Below, piece by piece: positions 50,904 through 60,316 of a DNA stretch of 64,000 nt. The position numbers were made by a program, and so were the translations under genes. Each line of letters starts with the position of its first letter. The first letter of the stretch is position 1. Under the pieces are notes generated by a model that worked only from the letters and a program-made list of their open reading frames with translations, was not told the DNA's origin and did no database searches. The DNA is from Rossellomorea sp. SC111 (GTDB lineage: Bacteria; Bacillota; Bacilli; Bacillales; Bacillaceae_B), in the NCBI RefSeq assembly GCF_024733565.1, contig NZ_JANIOC010000004.1, positions 125,640 through 189,639 of the forward strand. The letters run 5' to 3'.

Positions 50904-51665
50904 ATGGATATAAATAAATGGAACCAATACAATAAAAAACTCAGGAACTCCAGGTTGAGGAAGCCGCAGGGCTTAGGAGGGTCAAAAGAAAAAACAGACT
51001 TAGAAATTTGTTTTAATGATGTATTACCACCGAAACAATGCTCTTTTTTCCCGATTCAATGTGATTGTGATTGTGATTGTCCTCCAGGTCCTCCGGGTCC
51101 TCCTGGGCCACAAGGGCCTCAAGGTGATACTGGCCCTCAAGGTCCTCAGGGTGTTCAAGGTGAAACCGGGGCACAGGGCCCACAGGGTATTCAGGGCGAA
51201 ACCGGGGCACAGGGGCCTCCAGGTCCTGCAGGAGTCTCTGAATTTGCAGATTTCTTTGCTTTGATGCCTCCTGATAATGCTGCACCAGTTCCACCAGGTG
51301 GCGATGTGGATTTCCCGCAGGATGGACCTCAAAGTGGTGGAATCTTCCGTACTGGTGCCGATACGTTTAACTTGTCTGCAATTGGCTTTTATCAGGTTTT
51401 GTTTCAGGTAAGTGTCGACGAAGCAGGTCAGCTGGTTTTAACCCTTGATTCAGGAGGAGGAGCAATTGAACTCGCCTATACAGTAGTTGGTCGAGCAACG
51501 GGTACGTCTCAAATTGTAGGAATTGCCATCGTTGAAACAACAGTCGTAAATTCAATACTCACGGTTCGAAACCCTGCTGATAATCCCACGGCGTTAACCA
51601 TTACTCCTGTCGCTGGTGGGACAGAGCCTGTTTCTGCCCACCTGGTTATCACTCGTCTCCAATAG
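50904..51665 (+). CDS. Collagen-like exosporium-type protein (BclA-like), 253 aa
   Basis: GGGGGTGA precedes the ATG. Residues ~1-50 are a basic, Asn-rich N-terminus, then a Cys/Asp run ([10 protein letters not shown]). Residues ~57-110 are Gly-X-Y triplets ([20 protein letters not shown] and similar, many GxQ and GET). Residues ~115-253 form a BclA/TNF-like C-terminal domain ([29 protein letters not shown]). It should trimerise and sit on the spore surface as a filament protein. The collagen stretch is short, about 18 triplets. Confidence 0.9.
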   Translation: MDINKWNQYNKKLRNSRLRKPQGLGGSKEKTDLEICFNDVLPPKQCSFFPIQCDCDCDCPPGPPGPPGPQGPQGDTGPQGPQGVQGETGAQGPQGIQGETGAQGPPGPAGVSEFADFFALMPPDNAAPVPPGGDVDFPQDGPQSGGIFRTGADTFNLSAIGFYQVLFQVSVDEAGQLVLTLDSGGGAIELAYTVVGRATGTSQIVGIAIVETTVVNSILTVRNPADNPTALTITPVAGGTEPVSAHLVITRLQ

Positions 51666-52110
51666 ACGAAAGGAAAATTCGTTCCTTTAGACCAAATCTT
51701 AGATCATTTTCTATTAATTAAGTTTAAAAAGAATATCTTAAGCTTGGGTATGAAGATTCCTGAGTCCATTGTATGACATGATACAAAAGAAAGAGCCTCA
51801 CACCCATCACAGAGGGTAAGGCTCTTTACATAGAAGCATATCAATTGAAGCATCCGGTAGCCACCTGTTGACTTGTGGGCTTTTCCTTTAGCACTCTGAA
51901 AATCGGATCAATTTTTTTCACTATTCTTTATATCTATGCTTTTCCTCTATATCTAATGATGCTCTAATCCCCTTAGCTCTTGTACCTCTTCTAGCTCTTC
52001 TTTAGATATTTCATCTATACCCTCTTTAACACTAGAGTTAACTGGACATCAGTTGGTATAGTCACAAAGTCATCATACCACCTTAATCATCATGCCAGGT
52101 ACGGGAATTT
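51666..52110. other. Intergenic with a hairpin and a gene fragment
   Basis: AAAGAGCCT...AGGCTCTTT at about 51788-51826 forms a terminator-like hairpin downstream of the collagen-like gene. On the minus strand 51953-52037 encodes VKEGIDEISKEELEEVQELR and a few more residues ending in TAG, preceded by stops, with no ribosome site: a probable decayed fragment. A TGCCAGGTAC (family D-like) copy lies near 52092. Confidence 0.45.
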
Positions 52111-53484
52111 CTAATTCAGTGAAAGTTGTCTCCCCTTTTCACCCAGGAGCATTCCCGCTGTCACGATGGCGCATAGGGCTAATACTATCAAGATGATAAA
52201 CACTGTGTGAAGGCTTGTCTCTAACACGTGACCGCTTAACTGATCGCTCAGCCACAGGCCTGACACCGCGATTCCGATGGACTGTCCCAGGTTTCGCATT
52301 AAATTGAACGTACCCATGGCGGCTCCCCGGACCTTCCATTCAACAGATGACTGAACAGCCACGGTGAAGGCAGTAAGGGATAAGCCGAAACCAAAGCCGA
52401 TGATGGCCGTGACCACCATCATCAACGGAACGATCGTATGTTCCGTAAATAAAACCAATCCGAGACATCCCGCTGTAATGACGGATATCCCCATCACAGT
52501 GATTCGTCCAATGGAGGTTTTCGCCATCAACTTCCCTGACAGCACTGCAGCGAACGGCCAGGTAATGGACATCGGCAGCATCGTCACACCGGACATGGTG
52601 GCATTCAAACCGGTGACACCCTGGACCCATAAAGGGATATAGAATGTTACGGCTACCAGTATGAAACCAAGGAGAAAACCGGCAATCGTGGAAATCGTAA
52701 TAAAGCGATTCTTGAATAATGTGAGTGGAAGCATGGGCTCATCGGCCTTCGATTCAATCCAGATGAACAGACTGATCCCAATGGCCGCCACAATCAGTAA
52801 AGACAGAATACCGCTCGTCACGTGTTCTTCTTCCTTTAATAACGTCAAAGCATACAGAAAAGCGGTTATGCTGACGGCAAAAGTAAAAATCCCGGCGTAG
52901 TCGATTCTGTGTTTCTTCTTTTCGATATTCTCCTTTAATGACGTCCATAATAGGAAGAGTGATAGAATACCAAAGGGAAGATTCATATAGAAGATCCAAT
53001 GCCATGAAATCGTATCGACAATAAAACCGCCTGCAAGCGGCCCTGTTATTCCGGCGATCCCCCAGACACTGCTCATCCATCCTTGCATTTTGGCCCTCAT
53101 TTCAAATGTAAACACATCGCCGATGATCGTAAACGGCAGCGTCGTCAATGCCCCTGCTCCAATACCCTGAATCAAGCGGAACAGGACGAGCTGCTCCATA
53201 GACTGCGATAATCCTGAGAGCATGGAACCTGCTAAAAAGATGCTGACACCGATCGTAAACATAATCCTTCTTCCGAATAAATCAGCCAGCTTCCCAAACA
53301 CTGGTGTACTGATCACAATGGCTAATAGATAGACTGAGATGACCCACGTATACAGCTCGCTTCCTCCCAAATCCTCTACAATCTTCGGCATCGCCGTACT
53401 GACGATCGTTCCTTCTATAGCCGTGAGAAACGTGGCAATCAATAGTGCAAAAACAACAGACTTTTGTTTGGTTTCTTGATTCAT
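52111..53484 (-). CDS. MFS drug exporter, DHA2/EmrB-QacA type (14 TM), 457 aa
   Basis: The ATG at 53484 gives MNQETKQKSVVFALLIATFL; the longer frame from 53547 lacks a ribosome site. The motif FLTAIEGTIVSTAMPKIVED is the DHA2 helix-1 signature; LADLFGRRIMFTIGVSIFLA is loop 2-3, and RLIQGIGAGALTTLPFTIIG is motif C. Fourteen helices are predicted. It probably exports hydrophobic drugs with proton exchange. It is not overlapped by other genes. A repeat-rich gap separates it from the ABC exporter operon. Confidence 0.92.
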   Translation of the reverse strand: MNQETKQKSVVFALLIATFLTAIEGTIVSTAMPKIVEDLGGSELYTWVISVYLLAIVISTPVFGKLADLFGRRIMFTIGVSIFLAGSMLSGLSQSMEQLVLFRLIQGIGAGALTTLPFTIIGDVFTFEMRAKMQGWMSSVWGIAGITGPLAGGFIVDTISWHWIFYMNLPFGILSLFLLWTSLKENIEKKKHRIDYAGIFTFAVSITAFLYALTLLKEEEHVTSGILSLLIVAAIGISLFIWIESKADEPMLPLTLFKNRFITISTIAGFLLGFILVAVTFYIPLWVQGVTGLNATMSGVTMLPMSITWPFAAVLSGKLMAKTSIGRITVMGISVITAGCLGLVLFTEHTIVPLMMVVTAIIGFGFGLSLTAFTVAVQSSVEWKVRGAAMGTFNLMRNLGQSIGIAVSGLWLSDQLSGHVLETSLHTVFIILIVLALCAIVTAGMLLGEKGRQLSLN

Positions 53485-53616
53485 TTTGTCTGACCCTTTC
53501 TTATATCTATATTCCGGAAATACTAGACTAATAGCTGAAAATCTCACTCTCTATCTTACCACTTAAATGACGGAGAGGCAGACGATAGAATTCGAGGGAG
53601 GGACACCCTTACTTTT

Positions 53617-53645
53617 GGAAGCAGGAGAACCGTCCCCTTGCTTCC
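53617..53645. repeat. Family B hairpin
   Basis: GGAAGCAGGAGAACCGTCCC followed by CTTGCTTCC; the ends GGAAGCA and TGCTTCC (one base bulge) pair. It lies between the MFS and ABC exporter genes. A further degenerate copy (AAGGTCCCGGAACCCC) follows at 53667. Confidence 0.75.
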
Positions 53646-53730
53646 CCTTTAATGCAAATAGAAAAAGGTCCCGGAACCCCGATAAGTCTATCAAAGGGTC
53701 CGGCACCCATATCCAGAAAGCGGCTGACCC

Positions 53731-55590
53731 CTATCCAGCCACTTCCCCAAACTGACTATTATACAGATCCGCATAAAAACCGTTCTCTCTCAGCAATTCT
53801 GCATGAGATCCCTGTTCGATGACAGATCCCTGGTCCATGACGAGAATCAAATCTGCATCCTTAATCGTCGAAAGTCTATGGGCGATGACGAAGCTTGTTC
53901 GCCCTTCCATCAAGCGGTTCATGGCCTGCTGGATCAAAAGCTCGGTCCGGGTATCAACACTTGAGGTCGCTTCATCCAGGATCATGATCGGTGGATCGGA
54001 AAGGATCGCCCTCGCGATGGTCATAAGCTGTTTCTGACCTTGTGAGATATTCGATGCTTCCTCATTCAGGACGGTGTCATAGCCGTCGGGCAGCGTGCGA
54101 ATGAAATGATCGGCATGGGCCATCTCGGACGCCTCCATGATCTCCTCTTCCGTCGCACCCGTCTTCCCGTACGCAATATTTTCCCTGATCGTCCCCTTAA
54201 AGAGCCACGTTTCCTGCAGCACCATACCGAAGCTTTTTCTCAATTCACTTCGAGGGACGGACCTCGTATCGATGCCGTCGATCATGATTTTTCCATCATT
54301 CAATTCGTAAAAACGCATGAGCAGATTGATCAGAGTCGTTTTCCCCGCTCCGGTCGGTCCAACGATGGCAACCGTCTGGCCGGGCTTCACGTTAATATTC
54401 ATATCGTTGATCAACAGCTGTTCGCCATATCCGAAGTCCACATGTTCAAACACAACCTCGCCTTGTTGACGGGAAAGGTGAGCCACGGTTTCTTCCTTCA
54501 CTTCTTCTTCCTCATCCAGAAGCTCAAATACCCGTTCCGCCGCTGCCACCGTTGACTGAACGATGTTCGCGATGTTCGCCGTCTGGGTGATCGGCTGGGT
54601 GAACTGGCGAGTATAGGTGATGAAAGCTTGAATATCCCCAATGGAAATCGCCCGGTTTGTAACGAGGATCCCTCCGACGACACTGATCAGCACATAGCTG
54701 ATGTTTCCGATGAACATCATGATCGGCATGATGATCCCGGAGATGAACTGGGCTTTGCTTCCCGCTTCATACAATTCGTCGTTCACCGAATCGAACTCCA
54801 CGCCTGCCTTCTTTTCATGACCGAAGGCTTTCACGACCTGATGTCCCGTGAACATTTCCTCGATGTGTCCATTCAGCTGCCCAAGCGTCCGCTGCTGATC
54901 GGCAAAGTGTTTCTGGGACCTCTTCAGGATCGGACGGATCGCAAACACAGAAACAGGTAAGCTGACAACCGAAATCAGCGTCAACAAAGGACTGATCGAT
55001 AGCATCATGATGATGATCCCGACAATCGTCACAATCGACGTGATGAACTGAGTCAGACTCTGTTGCAGTGTACTGCTGATTGTATCGATATCATTCGTCA
55101 TCCTGCTCAGGGTCTCCCCGTTCGGTCGGCCGTCATAATACTTCAGGGGAAGCTTCTCGATCTTTTGATTCACATCTTCCCTTAAATCATACGCCGTCAG
55201 CTGGGCGACGCTCGACATGATGTATTGCTGGATAAAATTAAAGATGCTGCTGAACACATATAACCCTGCAAGCAGCAACAGGATCTCACCAATTTTCCCA
55301 AAGTCGATCCCGGCACCGGGCACTCCTTTAAATTTTGCATAGGCACCTTCGAATAATTCCGTGATGGCATTCCCCATGATTTTCGGACCGATGATGGCAA
55401 ACACCGTACTTAAGATCGCGGCAAACAGAACAGCGATCAACTGTCCGCGGCGCGGCTTAAGATAACCAAGCAGGCGCTTTAACGTCGCCTTGAAATTCTT
55501 CGGCTTCTGCCCCATCATCATCATGTTGCCGCCGCCCGGTCCGAATCCTCCATGACCTCCGCCTCTTTGAGGTTTTCGTTCCTTACTCAT
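53731..55590 (-). CDS. ABC exporter half-transporter, heterodimer partner (YfiC-like), 619 aa
   Basis: It has a Gly/Met-rich N-terminus (GGGHGGFGPGGGNMMMMGQK), six helices in ~50-345, then an NBD (~380-610) with Walker A GPTGAGKTTL, signature NISQGQKQL, Walker B IMILDEATSS with the catalytic Glu, and the His switch IAHRLS. The gene overlaps its partner by 4 bp. The pair resembles B. subtilis YfiB-YfiC multidrug exporters. Codons at 54251-54266 coincide with the dispersed repeat core GAGGGACGGACCTC. Confidence 0.92.
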   Translation of the reverse strand: MSKERKPQRGGGHGGFGPGGGNMMMMGQKPKNFKATLKRLLGYLKPRRGQLIAVLFAAILSTVFAIIGPKIMGNAITELFEGAYAKFKGVPGAGIDFGKIGEILLLLAGLYVFSSIFNFIQQYIMSSVAQLTAYDLREDVNQKIEKLPLKYYDGRPNGETLSRMTNDIDTISSTLQQSLTQFITSIVTIVGIIIMMLSISPLLTLISVVSLPVSVFAIRPILKRSQKHFADQQRTLGQLNGHIEEMFTGHQVVKAFGHEKKAGVEFDSVNDELYEAGSKAQFISGIIMPIMMFIGNISYVLISVVGGILVTNRAISIGDIQAFITYTRQFTQPITQTANIANIVQSTVAAAERVFELLDEEEEVKEETVAHLSRQQGEVVFEHVDFGYGEQLLINDMNINVKPGQTVAIVGPTGAGKTTLINLLMRFYELNDGKIMIDGIDTRSVPRSELRKSFGMVLQETWLFKGTIRENIAYGKTGATEEEIMEASEMAHADHFIRTLPDGYDTVLNEEASNISQGQKQLMTIARAILSDPPIMILDEATSSVDTRTELLIQQAMNRLMEGRTSFVIAHRLSTIKDADLILVMDQGSVIEQGSHAELLRENGFYADLYNSQFGEVAG

Positions 55591-57311
55591 GCCGATTCCT
55601 CCTCTGAAAGCTGTGATGCGACGATTTCCTGATACACTTCATTCGTTTCAAGCAGCTCCTGATGGGTACCGATCCCGGCGACCCTTCCTTTCTCGAGCAC
55701 AATGATCCGGTCGGCATCGACGACCGTGCTGACCCTTTGGGCAACGATGAGCACCGTGGCATCACCGGTTTCTTTTTTCAAAGTGGCACGGAGTCTGGCG
55801 TCCGTTTTGTAATCGAGGGCTGAGAAACTGTCGTCAAATAAATAAATATCCGGTTTCCGCACAAGGGCTCTTGCGATCGACAATCGTTGTTTCTGACCTC
55901 CGGAGAGATTCGATCCGCCCTGTTCGATTTCCGCCTGGAATCCCCCGTCCATCCGGCTGACGAATTCCTCCGCCTGAGCGATCCGGGCAGCCTCCGCCAC
56001 TTCTTCATCACTGGCATCTTCTTTTCCAAAACGGATATTCTCTGCAATGGTTCCTGTGAAAAGGGTCGCCTTCTGTGGGATGAGTCCAAGCTTCGACCTG
56101 ACTTCTTCCTGGGAAGCTTCCCTGATATCCACACCATTGACCCGGATGGTACCGCTCGCGATTTCATAAAATCGTGGGATCAAGTTGATAAGCGTTGTTT
56201 TCCCTGATCCGGTACCGCCAATGATGGCTGTCGTTTCTCCGGGATTCGCGGTAAAACTGATATCAGACAGTGCAGGCTCTTCGGCACCAGGATAGTGAAA
56301 GGTGACAGAATCAAATTCCAGCGTCCCTTGCTTAACGGCTGCTGCTTTCGTCCCTTTATCGTCAAAAGAAGGCTTCATTTCGAGTACCTTGTTGATCCGT
56401 TTCGCCGATACATCGGCACGTGGGACCATGACGAACATCATGGACGCCATGACCAGGGCAAACATAATCTGCATGACATATTGAATGAATGCCATTAAGT
56501 CCCCGATCTGCATTCCGCCGTTATCGATCCGGATCCCACCGAACCAAATCACGGCCACAACCGTCATATTCATGACAAGCATCATGACCGGCATCATAAA
56601 GGCCATGATTTTATTTACTTTAATCGACACATCCGTCAGTTCCTGATTCGTCCGTTTCAGACGTTCCTTCTCTTCCGGTTCCCGGTTGAACGCACGGATG
56701 ACCCGGATACCGGTCAAGTTCTCACGCAGGACAAGATTCAATTGATCCAGCTTTTTCTGGACGGTTTGAAACAACGGAATCCCTTTATAGAGAATCAGCA
56801 GGATCGATCCGACCAATACCGGCATTGTCAGGATAATGACCAGGGATAGCTTCGCATCCATCAAAACCGCCATGATGATCCCGCCGACCAGCATGATCGG
56901 TGCACTGATGATCATCCTTAGCAGCATGATCACGACCTGCTGCACCTGCGTGATATCGTTTGTCGTTCTCGTAATCAGTGAAGCGGTCCCCACTTCATCG
57001 AATTCCTGCAACGAGAATTTCTCAATATGATAGAAAAGTTTCCGGCGGACATCGCGTCCCAATCCGATGGCTGCTTTAGAAGAATAGAAGCTTGCAATGA
57101 TGGAAGCCACCGCACCGAAAGCGGAAACGACCAGCATGAATCCGCCAATCTTCCATATATACGGGATGTCCCCGGCGACGACCCCTTTGTCGATGATGTC
57201 AGACATGAGCGTAGGTAAATAGAGGGTCGACATGGACTGAATGAAGATCAGCACGAAGATCCCGACAACCATCCATTTATACGCCGATAAGTGTTTTAAG
57301 AGCTTGATCAT
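55587..57311 (-). CDS. ABC exporter half-transporter, degenerate-site subunit (YfiB-like), 574 aa
   Basis: It has six helices in ~10-310 and an NBD (~330-565) with Walker A GGTGSGKTTL and signature NLSGGQKQR. Walker B reads IYLFDDSFSALD, so Asp replaces the catalytic Glu, and the switch region is VAQRVS with Gln instead of His. This asymmetry is typical of one half of heterodimeric exporters such as BmrC/YfiB. It sits between the MarR gene and the partner with 4-bp overlaps on both sides. Confidence 0.93.
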   Translation of the reverse strand: MIKLLKHLSAYKWMVVGIFVLIFIQSMSTLYLPTLMSDIIDKGVVAGDIPYIWKIGGFMLVVSAFGAVASIIASFYSSKAAIGLGRDVRRKLFYHIEKFSLQEFDEVGTASLITRTTNDITQVQQVVIMLLRMIISAPIMLVGGIIMAVLMDAKLSLVIILTMPVLVGSILLILYKGIPLFQTVQKKLDQLNLVLRENLTGIRVIRAFNREPEEKERLKRTNQELTDVSIKVNKIMAFMMPVMMLVMNMTVVAVIWFGGIRIDNGGMQIGDLMAFIQYVMQIMFALVMASMMFVMVPRADVSAKRINKVLEMKPSFDDKGTKAAAVKQGTLEFDSVTFHYPGAEEPALSDISFTANPGETTAIIGGTGSGKTTLINLIPRFYEIASGTIRVNGVDIREASQEEVRSKLGLIPQKATLFTGTIAENIRFGKEDASDEEVAEAARIAQAEEFVSRMDGGFQAEIEQGGSNLSGGQKQRLSIARALVRKPDIYLFDDSFSALDYKTDARLRATLKKETGDATVLIVAQRVSTVVDADRIIVLEKGRVAGIGTHQELLETNEVYQEIVASQLSEEESA

Positions 57312-57778
57312 GTGGCATCCTCCTCATTCGCTTTCTGATCAAAGAAGTCGGCAATCTGCTCATGTACCTGCAGGAGACCGGCAAACTCTTCTTCTGTTAA
57401 AGTCTCGACAGCCCCTGCCGTCAGCTGATGAATGCTGCCTTCCTGTTTATGAATCCCTTTTAACATCATCTCCCCTTTACTGCTGAGGGAGAGAAGCATT
57501 TCCCGACGATTGTCTTCCACTTGCTGCCGGTGAAGGAATCCTGCCTGAACCAACCCATCCACGGCCTGACTCAACGTGCTTTTCGGAAGAAATGTCCTTT
57601 CTCCGATTGTCTTCTGAGTCAACTCTTTCTCAGGGGCAATCGTCACTAATATCGTATATTGCGGGACAGATAATCCATTATCTGCCGCCGTTTTCTGGAC
57701 AAACCGCATCATCGTCTTATTCACTCTTGAAAATGAACGCAATAATTGCAGCGCAGGAGTGATCTGCTGATTTTCCAT
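57308..57778 (-). CDS. MarR-family transcriptional regulator, 156 aa
   Basis: Winged helix with LSVPQYTILVTIAPEKELTQ, GERTFLPKSTLSQAVDGLVQ and the wing VEDNRREMLLSLSSKGEMML. Helical N- and C-termini form the dimer interface. As the first gene of a three-gene operon with the ABC exporter (4-bp overlap) it probably represses it and responds to an exporter substrate. Two GTT...AAC dyads lie just upstream. Confidence 0.94.
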   Translation of the reverse strand: MENQQITPALQLLRSFSRVNKTMMRFVQKTAADNGLSVPQYTILVTIAPEKELTQKTIGERTFLPKSTLSQAVDGLVQAGFLHRQQVEDNRREMLLSLSSKGEMMLKGIHKQEGSIHQLTAGAVETLTEEEFAGLLQVHEQIADFFDQKANEEDAT

Positions 57779-57800
57779 TGATATGCCCTCATTTCTAATG

Positions 57801-57830
57801 GTTAATATAATGAACTGTTCGTAATGGAAC
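57801..57830. promoter_or_regulatory. Candidate MarR operators
   Basis: GTT-N9-AAC (57801-57815) and GTTC-N6-GAAC (57817-57830) lie side by side, 23-52 bp upstream of the MarR start, in an A/T-rich promoter-like segment. Confidence 0.45.
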
Positions 57831-57989
57831 TATCTTAGTGTATTCCTTTTGTGGGGGATAGTCAAAGGGATGGTTTCGACAACATGCATAGTGGGAGAAC
57901 GTCTCTTGATGAAAGGAGGAAAAACGTCCATTTTATGAGGAGCTTTATGAAGATAGACACATATAGTATGTCAAAAGGGGGATTTACCA

Positions 57990-58280
57990 ATGAATCAAGA
58001 ACACCGGACAGAGAGGAAAGGTTTGAATGGAAAAGCGGTCTCCTCTCTTCTTTTAGGTAACATGTCCATTGTGATTGTGATCATTCCGTTTGTCGGCTTT
58101 ATTCTGGGGGTGGTCGGTTCCATACTGGGGATGATGGGACTGAAAGAAGTCAAGCGTGATAACCGGGAGGGGAGAAATCTCGCCATCACTGGGATCATTT
58201 TCAGTCTGATGGGGATTTCATTCTCGATTATGTGGGTGGTCATGTCTTATATGACTTTTACGAGCACTGTATCTTCTTGA
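57990..58280 (+). CDS. DUF4190-family membrane protein, 96 aa
   Basis: GGGGGAT precedes the ATG. After a hydrophilic start (NQEHRTERKGLNGKAVSSLL) come two helices; the turn GFILGVVGSILGMMGLKEVK followed by NREGRNLAITGIIFSLMGIS is the DUF4190 signature. The function of the family is unknown. It is divergent from the MarR gene. Confidence 0.85.
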   Translation: MNQEHRTERKGLNGKAVSSLLLGNMSIVIVIIPFVGFILGVVGSILGMMGLKEVKRDNREGRNLAITGIIFSLMGISFSIMWVVMSYMTFTSTVSS

Positions 58281-58299
58281 CGTACATTTATTACGTGCC

Positions 58300-58386
58300 A
58301 TAGGGACAGGTACTGCGGCTTTTTTTCCCTAAACCTGTCCATCACGTCAAAAAAACGTCCCATGATATGCCACACGGGACGTTTTC
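58300..58386. repeat. Family C palindrome followed by a terminator hairpin
   Basis: GGACAGGT (58304-58311) pairs with ACCTGTCC (58333-58340). AACGTCCC (58354-58361) pairs with GGGACGTT (58376-58383), with A-run on the left and TTTTC on the right, giving a bidirectional terminator between the convergent genes. Confidence 0.75.
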
Positions 58387-58456
58387 TATCCATTATCAAG
58401 GGTTCAACCCTTTAAGCTCAAGTTCTGAAATTGGGATATACGTAAGATTCATGCGA

Positions 58457-58551
58457 TTTTCGTGCGGGAAAGGGAATAATCATGCCCCTCCAGCAGGAAT
58501 CATGCGGGATAAAGAAGATTCATGCGGGAAATTCAATAATCATGCCTGGGT
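58457..58551. repeat. Phased array: five CATGC-type motifs at exact 20-bp intervals
   Basis: The cores begin at 58461 (CGTGCGGGAA), 58481 (CATGCCCCTC), 58501 (CATGCGGGAT), 58521 (CATGCGGGAA) and 58541 (CATGCCTGGG), each preceded by AAT, ATT or TTT. Each 20-bp unit differs in the second half. A further TTCATGCG at 58448 is out of phase. Organisation matches the array at 11237 although the motif after CAT differs (GC versus A). Confidence 0.85.
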
Positions 58552-58949
58552 GTCGAATTTTCTTCCTGTGCTTTCACATAACCCCGATTTCGCCATTTGA
58601 AAATAAAGTATGTAGCCAAAAACAAGATCATCCCCATTTTATTAAAAAGGAAATAAACATTCATTACATCCCTAAACGAATCAATTGGATAAATACCGCT
58701 CAGGAGCAACGTTGGGAAAACCGTCACCAGCATGACCAGATAATGAACGATAATTTGTTGGATGAAGCGCCATCGTTCCATTTCATAAATGACGCTCGCC
58801 ACACCCAGGAAAAAAGCGATCACACCGTAAAATAAGAGAGTGTTTGAAATCGCTGATTCCCCTTTAAATTGAGTCCATAAAAGCAATAGGATGGAGAAAA
58901 ACAGTAATGGGATGACGCCTCTAGTGAGTCCTTTTTTTGCTAGAATCAT
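58533..58949 (-). CDS. DUF3021-like membrane protein, 138 aa
   Basis: It has four helices with short loops and a C-terminal polar tail. The layout (two helix pairs; YEMERWRFIQQIIVHYLVML in the middle, with TVFPTLLLSGIYPID) matches DUF3021 proteins, which often accompany LytTR regulators, but none is adjacent here. The first motif of the phased repeat array overlaps its last codons. Function is unknown. Confidence 0.75.
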   Translation of the reverse strand: MILAKKGLTRGVIPLLFFSILLLLWTQFKGESAISNTLLFYGVIAFFLGVASVIYEMERWRFIQQIIVHYLVMLVTVFPTLLLSGIYPIDSFRDVMNVYFLFNKMGMILFLATYFIFKWRNRGYVKAQEENSTPRHDY

Positions 58950-58974
58950 TGTATAATCCCTCTCTATATACCTT

Positions 58975-59445
58975 CTACTTTTTCAACCTTGCCGCCCAAA
59001 ATAAATGGTAAATTGGTGCCAAAAAACAAATGGCCATTAATGCGAGTGCGATTGAAAAAGGCAAACTTGAATCCATCCCAACTGCATTTCTCAAAAATGC
59101 TTCATTCGCAAACTCAAAAATCATCAAGCTAAGGTACTGAATGACCACCATTCCCTTTTCAGCTTTTACATATTGTCTGTGTTTGTTTTCCTCTGTTAAA
59201 TTAACATAGTTCAACTTCTCTGGTCTTTTGGCTAACAAACCCATAAAAAACCAGATTAATATACTTACAACCGGCATGATGAATAGCAAATATTTTGAAC
59301 CCCATTGATCAGGTTCTCCTTTACTAAAATGGATAGGGATTGTCCTTGGAACCTCTGACCACAGAGAAAACAAATGAACGATATGATAAAAAAGAATAGT
59401 AATTGAGATAATGATAAGAGTACACTTAAGAAGCTCATTTCTCAT
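58975..59445 (-). CDS. DUF1648-family membrane protein, 156 aa
   Basis: The N-terminal helix and the loop WSEVPRTIPIHFSKGEPDQW followed by GSKYLLFIMPVV is the DUF1648 signature (P-x-H-F-x-x-x-G). Four helices in total. The domain occurs in immunity-type and SdpI-like proteins. It lies 25 bp upstream of the DUF3021-like gene on the same strand, so they form a probable operon. Confidence 0.85.
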   Translation of the reverse strand: MRNELLKCTLIIISITILFYHIVHLFSLWSEVPRTIPIHFSKGEPDQWGSKYLLFIMPVVSILIWFFMGLLAKRPEKLNYVNLTEENKHRQYVKAEKGMVVIQYLSLMIFEFANEAFLRNAVGMDSSLPFSIALALMAICFLAPIYHLFWAARLKK

Positions 59446-59637
59446 TCAATCTGCCCCCATTGATTCAACAGCTTTATCCATTTCAAATTTTTGTATATAG
59501 AAAAGATACGATTAACTTAAGGTGTTCGTTTCATTTTTTTCGGCGGCAGCAGCAAGGGTAAGTAGGTTTTCGTTCTTTTTTCTCTTTATCAAATAAAAAA
59601 TAGGCCCTCTTCAATAAGAAAGCCCTCCATTCAATCC

Positions 59638-59985
59638 TCAACTCAATTTCACCGGGGAGTGTAAATCATCAGCATCCCGGTAGGACCTATAGGAAACGAA
59701 TCTCTTTCCGTCTTTAGACCCGTCCAGCTGCAAAATACGGCCAGACCTGGTTTCCAGGTAGAAATCATACCTATTCAGATTCAGTCTAAAAAGTGAAAAT
59801 GCGTTCCCAAGCAGATTCTTCTTCGTTACGTGGGACTCAGGATGCAGCTGAATAAAAACCGCAAGCTCCTGTACGGAAGATGACGGGATATCTGCCATCG
59901 AATAGTACGTCCCTTTCACATTATCCTTCAACTTATGCATGGCTGCACGTGCCTTATCTTTTAACCTCTTATCGTCTAATTTCAT
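59638..59985 (-). CDS. Conserved hypothetical protein, 115 aa
   Basis: AGGAGTG lies seven bases before the ATG at 59985, so the longer frame from 60051 is rejected. Soluble alpha/beta sequence: basic start (KLDDKRLKDKARAAMHKLKD) then YDFYLETRSGRILQLDGSKD. No family is recognised; no membrane segment. Confidence 0.65.
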   Translation of the reverse strand: MKLDDKRLKDKARAAMHKLKDNVKGTYYSMADIPSSSVQELAVFIQLHPESHVTKKNLLGNAFSLFRLNLNRYDFYLETRSGRILQLDGSKDGKRFVSYRSYRDADDLHSPVKLS

Positions 59986-60040
59986 ACGTCCACTCCTACC
60001 TTCCGTTCCTATTAAGAAGAATCCCCCATCTGTATGAGAA

Positions 60041-60244
60041 TCATCCGTCAATCAAGATCATTTCATAAGAACCTTGAATAAACAAAATAAGGTCCCCGAA
60101 CAAACCGATACAGAAGAAAACAAAATAATAACTCGCACTCGTGATCTCCCGTTTAAAGAGTTCTTTGAAGGCTTGAATGAATAAGTGTTGGAACTTAAAC
60201 CAAGTGAGGATCCATGCGATGAGTAGAAAGGTGATGATGGCCAA
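60041..60244 (-). CDS. Small two-helix membrane protein, 67 aa
   Basis: The start is TTG at 60244 about ten bases after AAAGGAG. Two hydrophobic helices (~3-20 and ~38-60) are separated by KFQHLFIQAFKELFKREITS. No family is recognised. It is 55 bp upstream of the 115-aa gene on the same strand. Confidence 0.6.
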   Translation of the reverse strand: MAIITFLLIAWILTWFKFQHLFIQAFKELFKREITSASYYFVFFCIGLFGDLILFIQGSYEMILIDG

Positions 60245-60316
60245 TTTGCATTCGCTCCTTTTATGCAGGTATATGTATTCCTTTTATTTTATCATACCAA
60301 TAGGCTAGCCCTTGCA

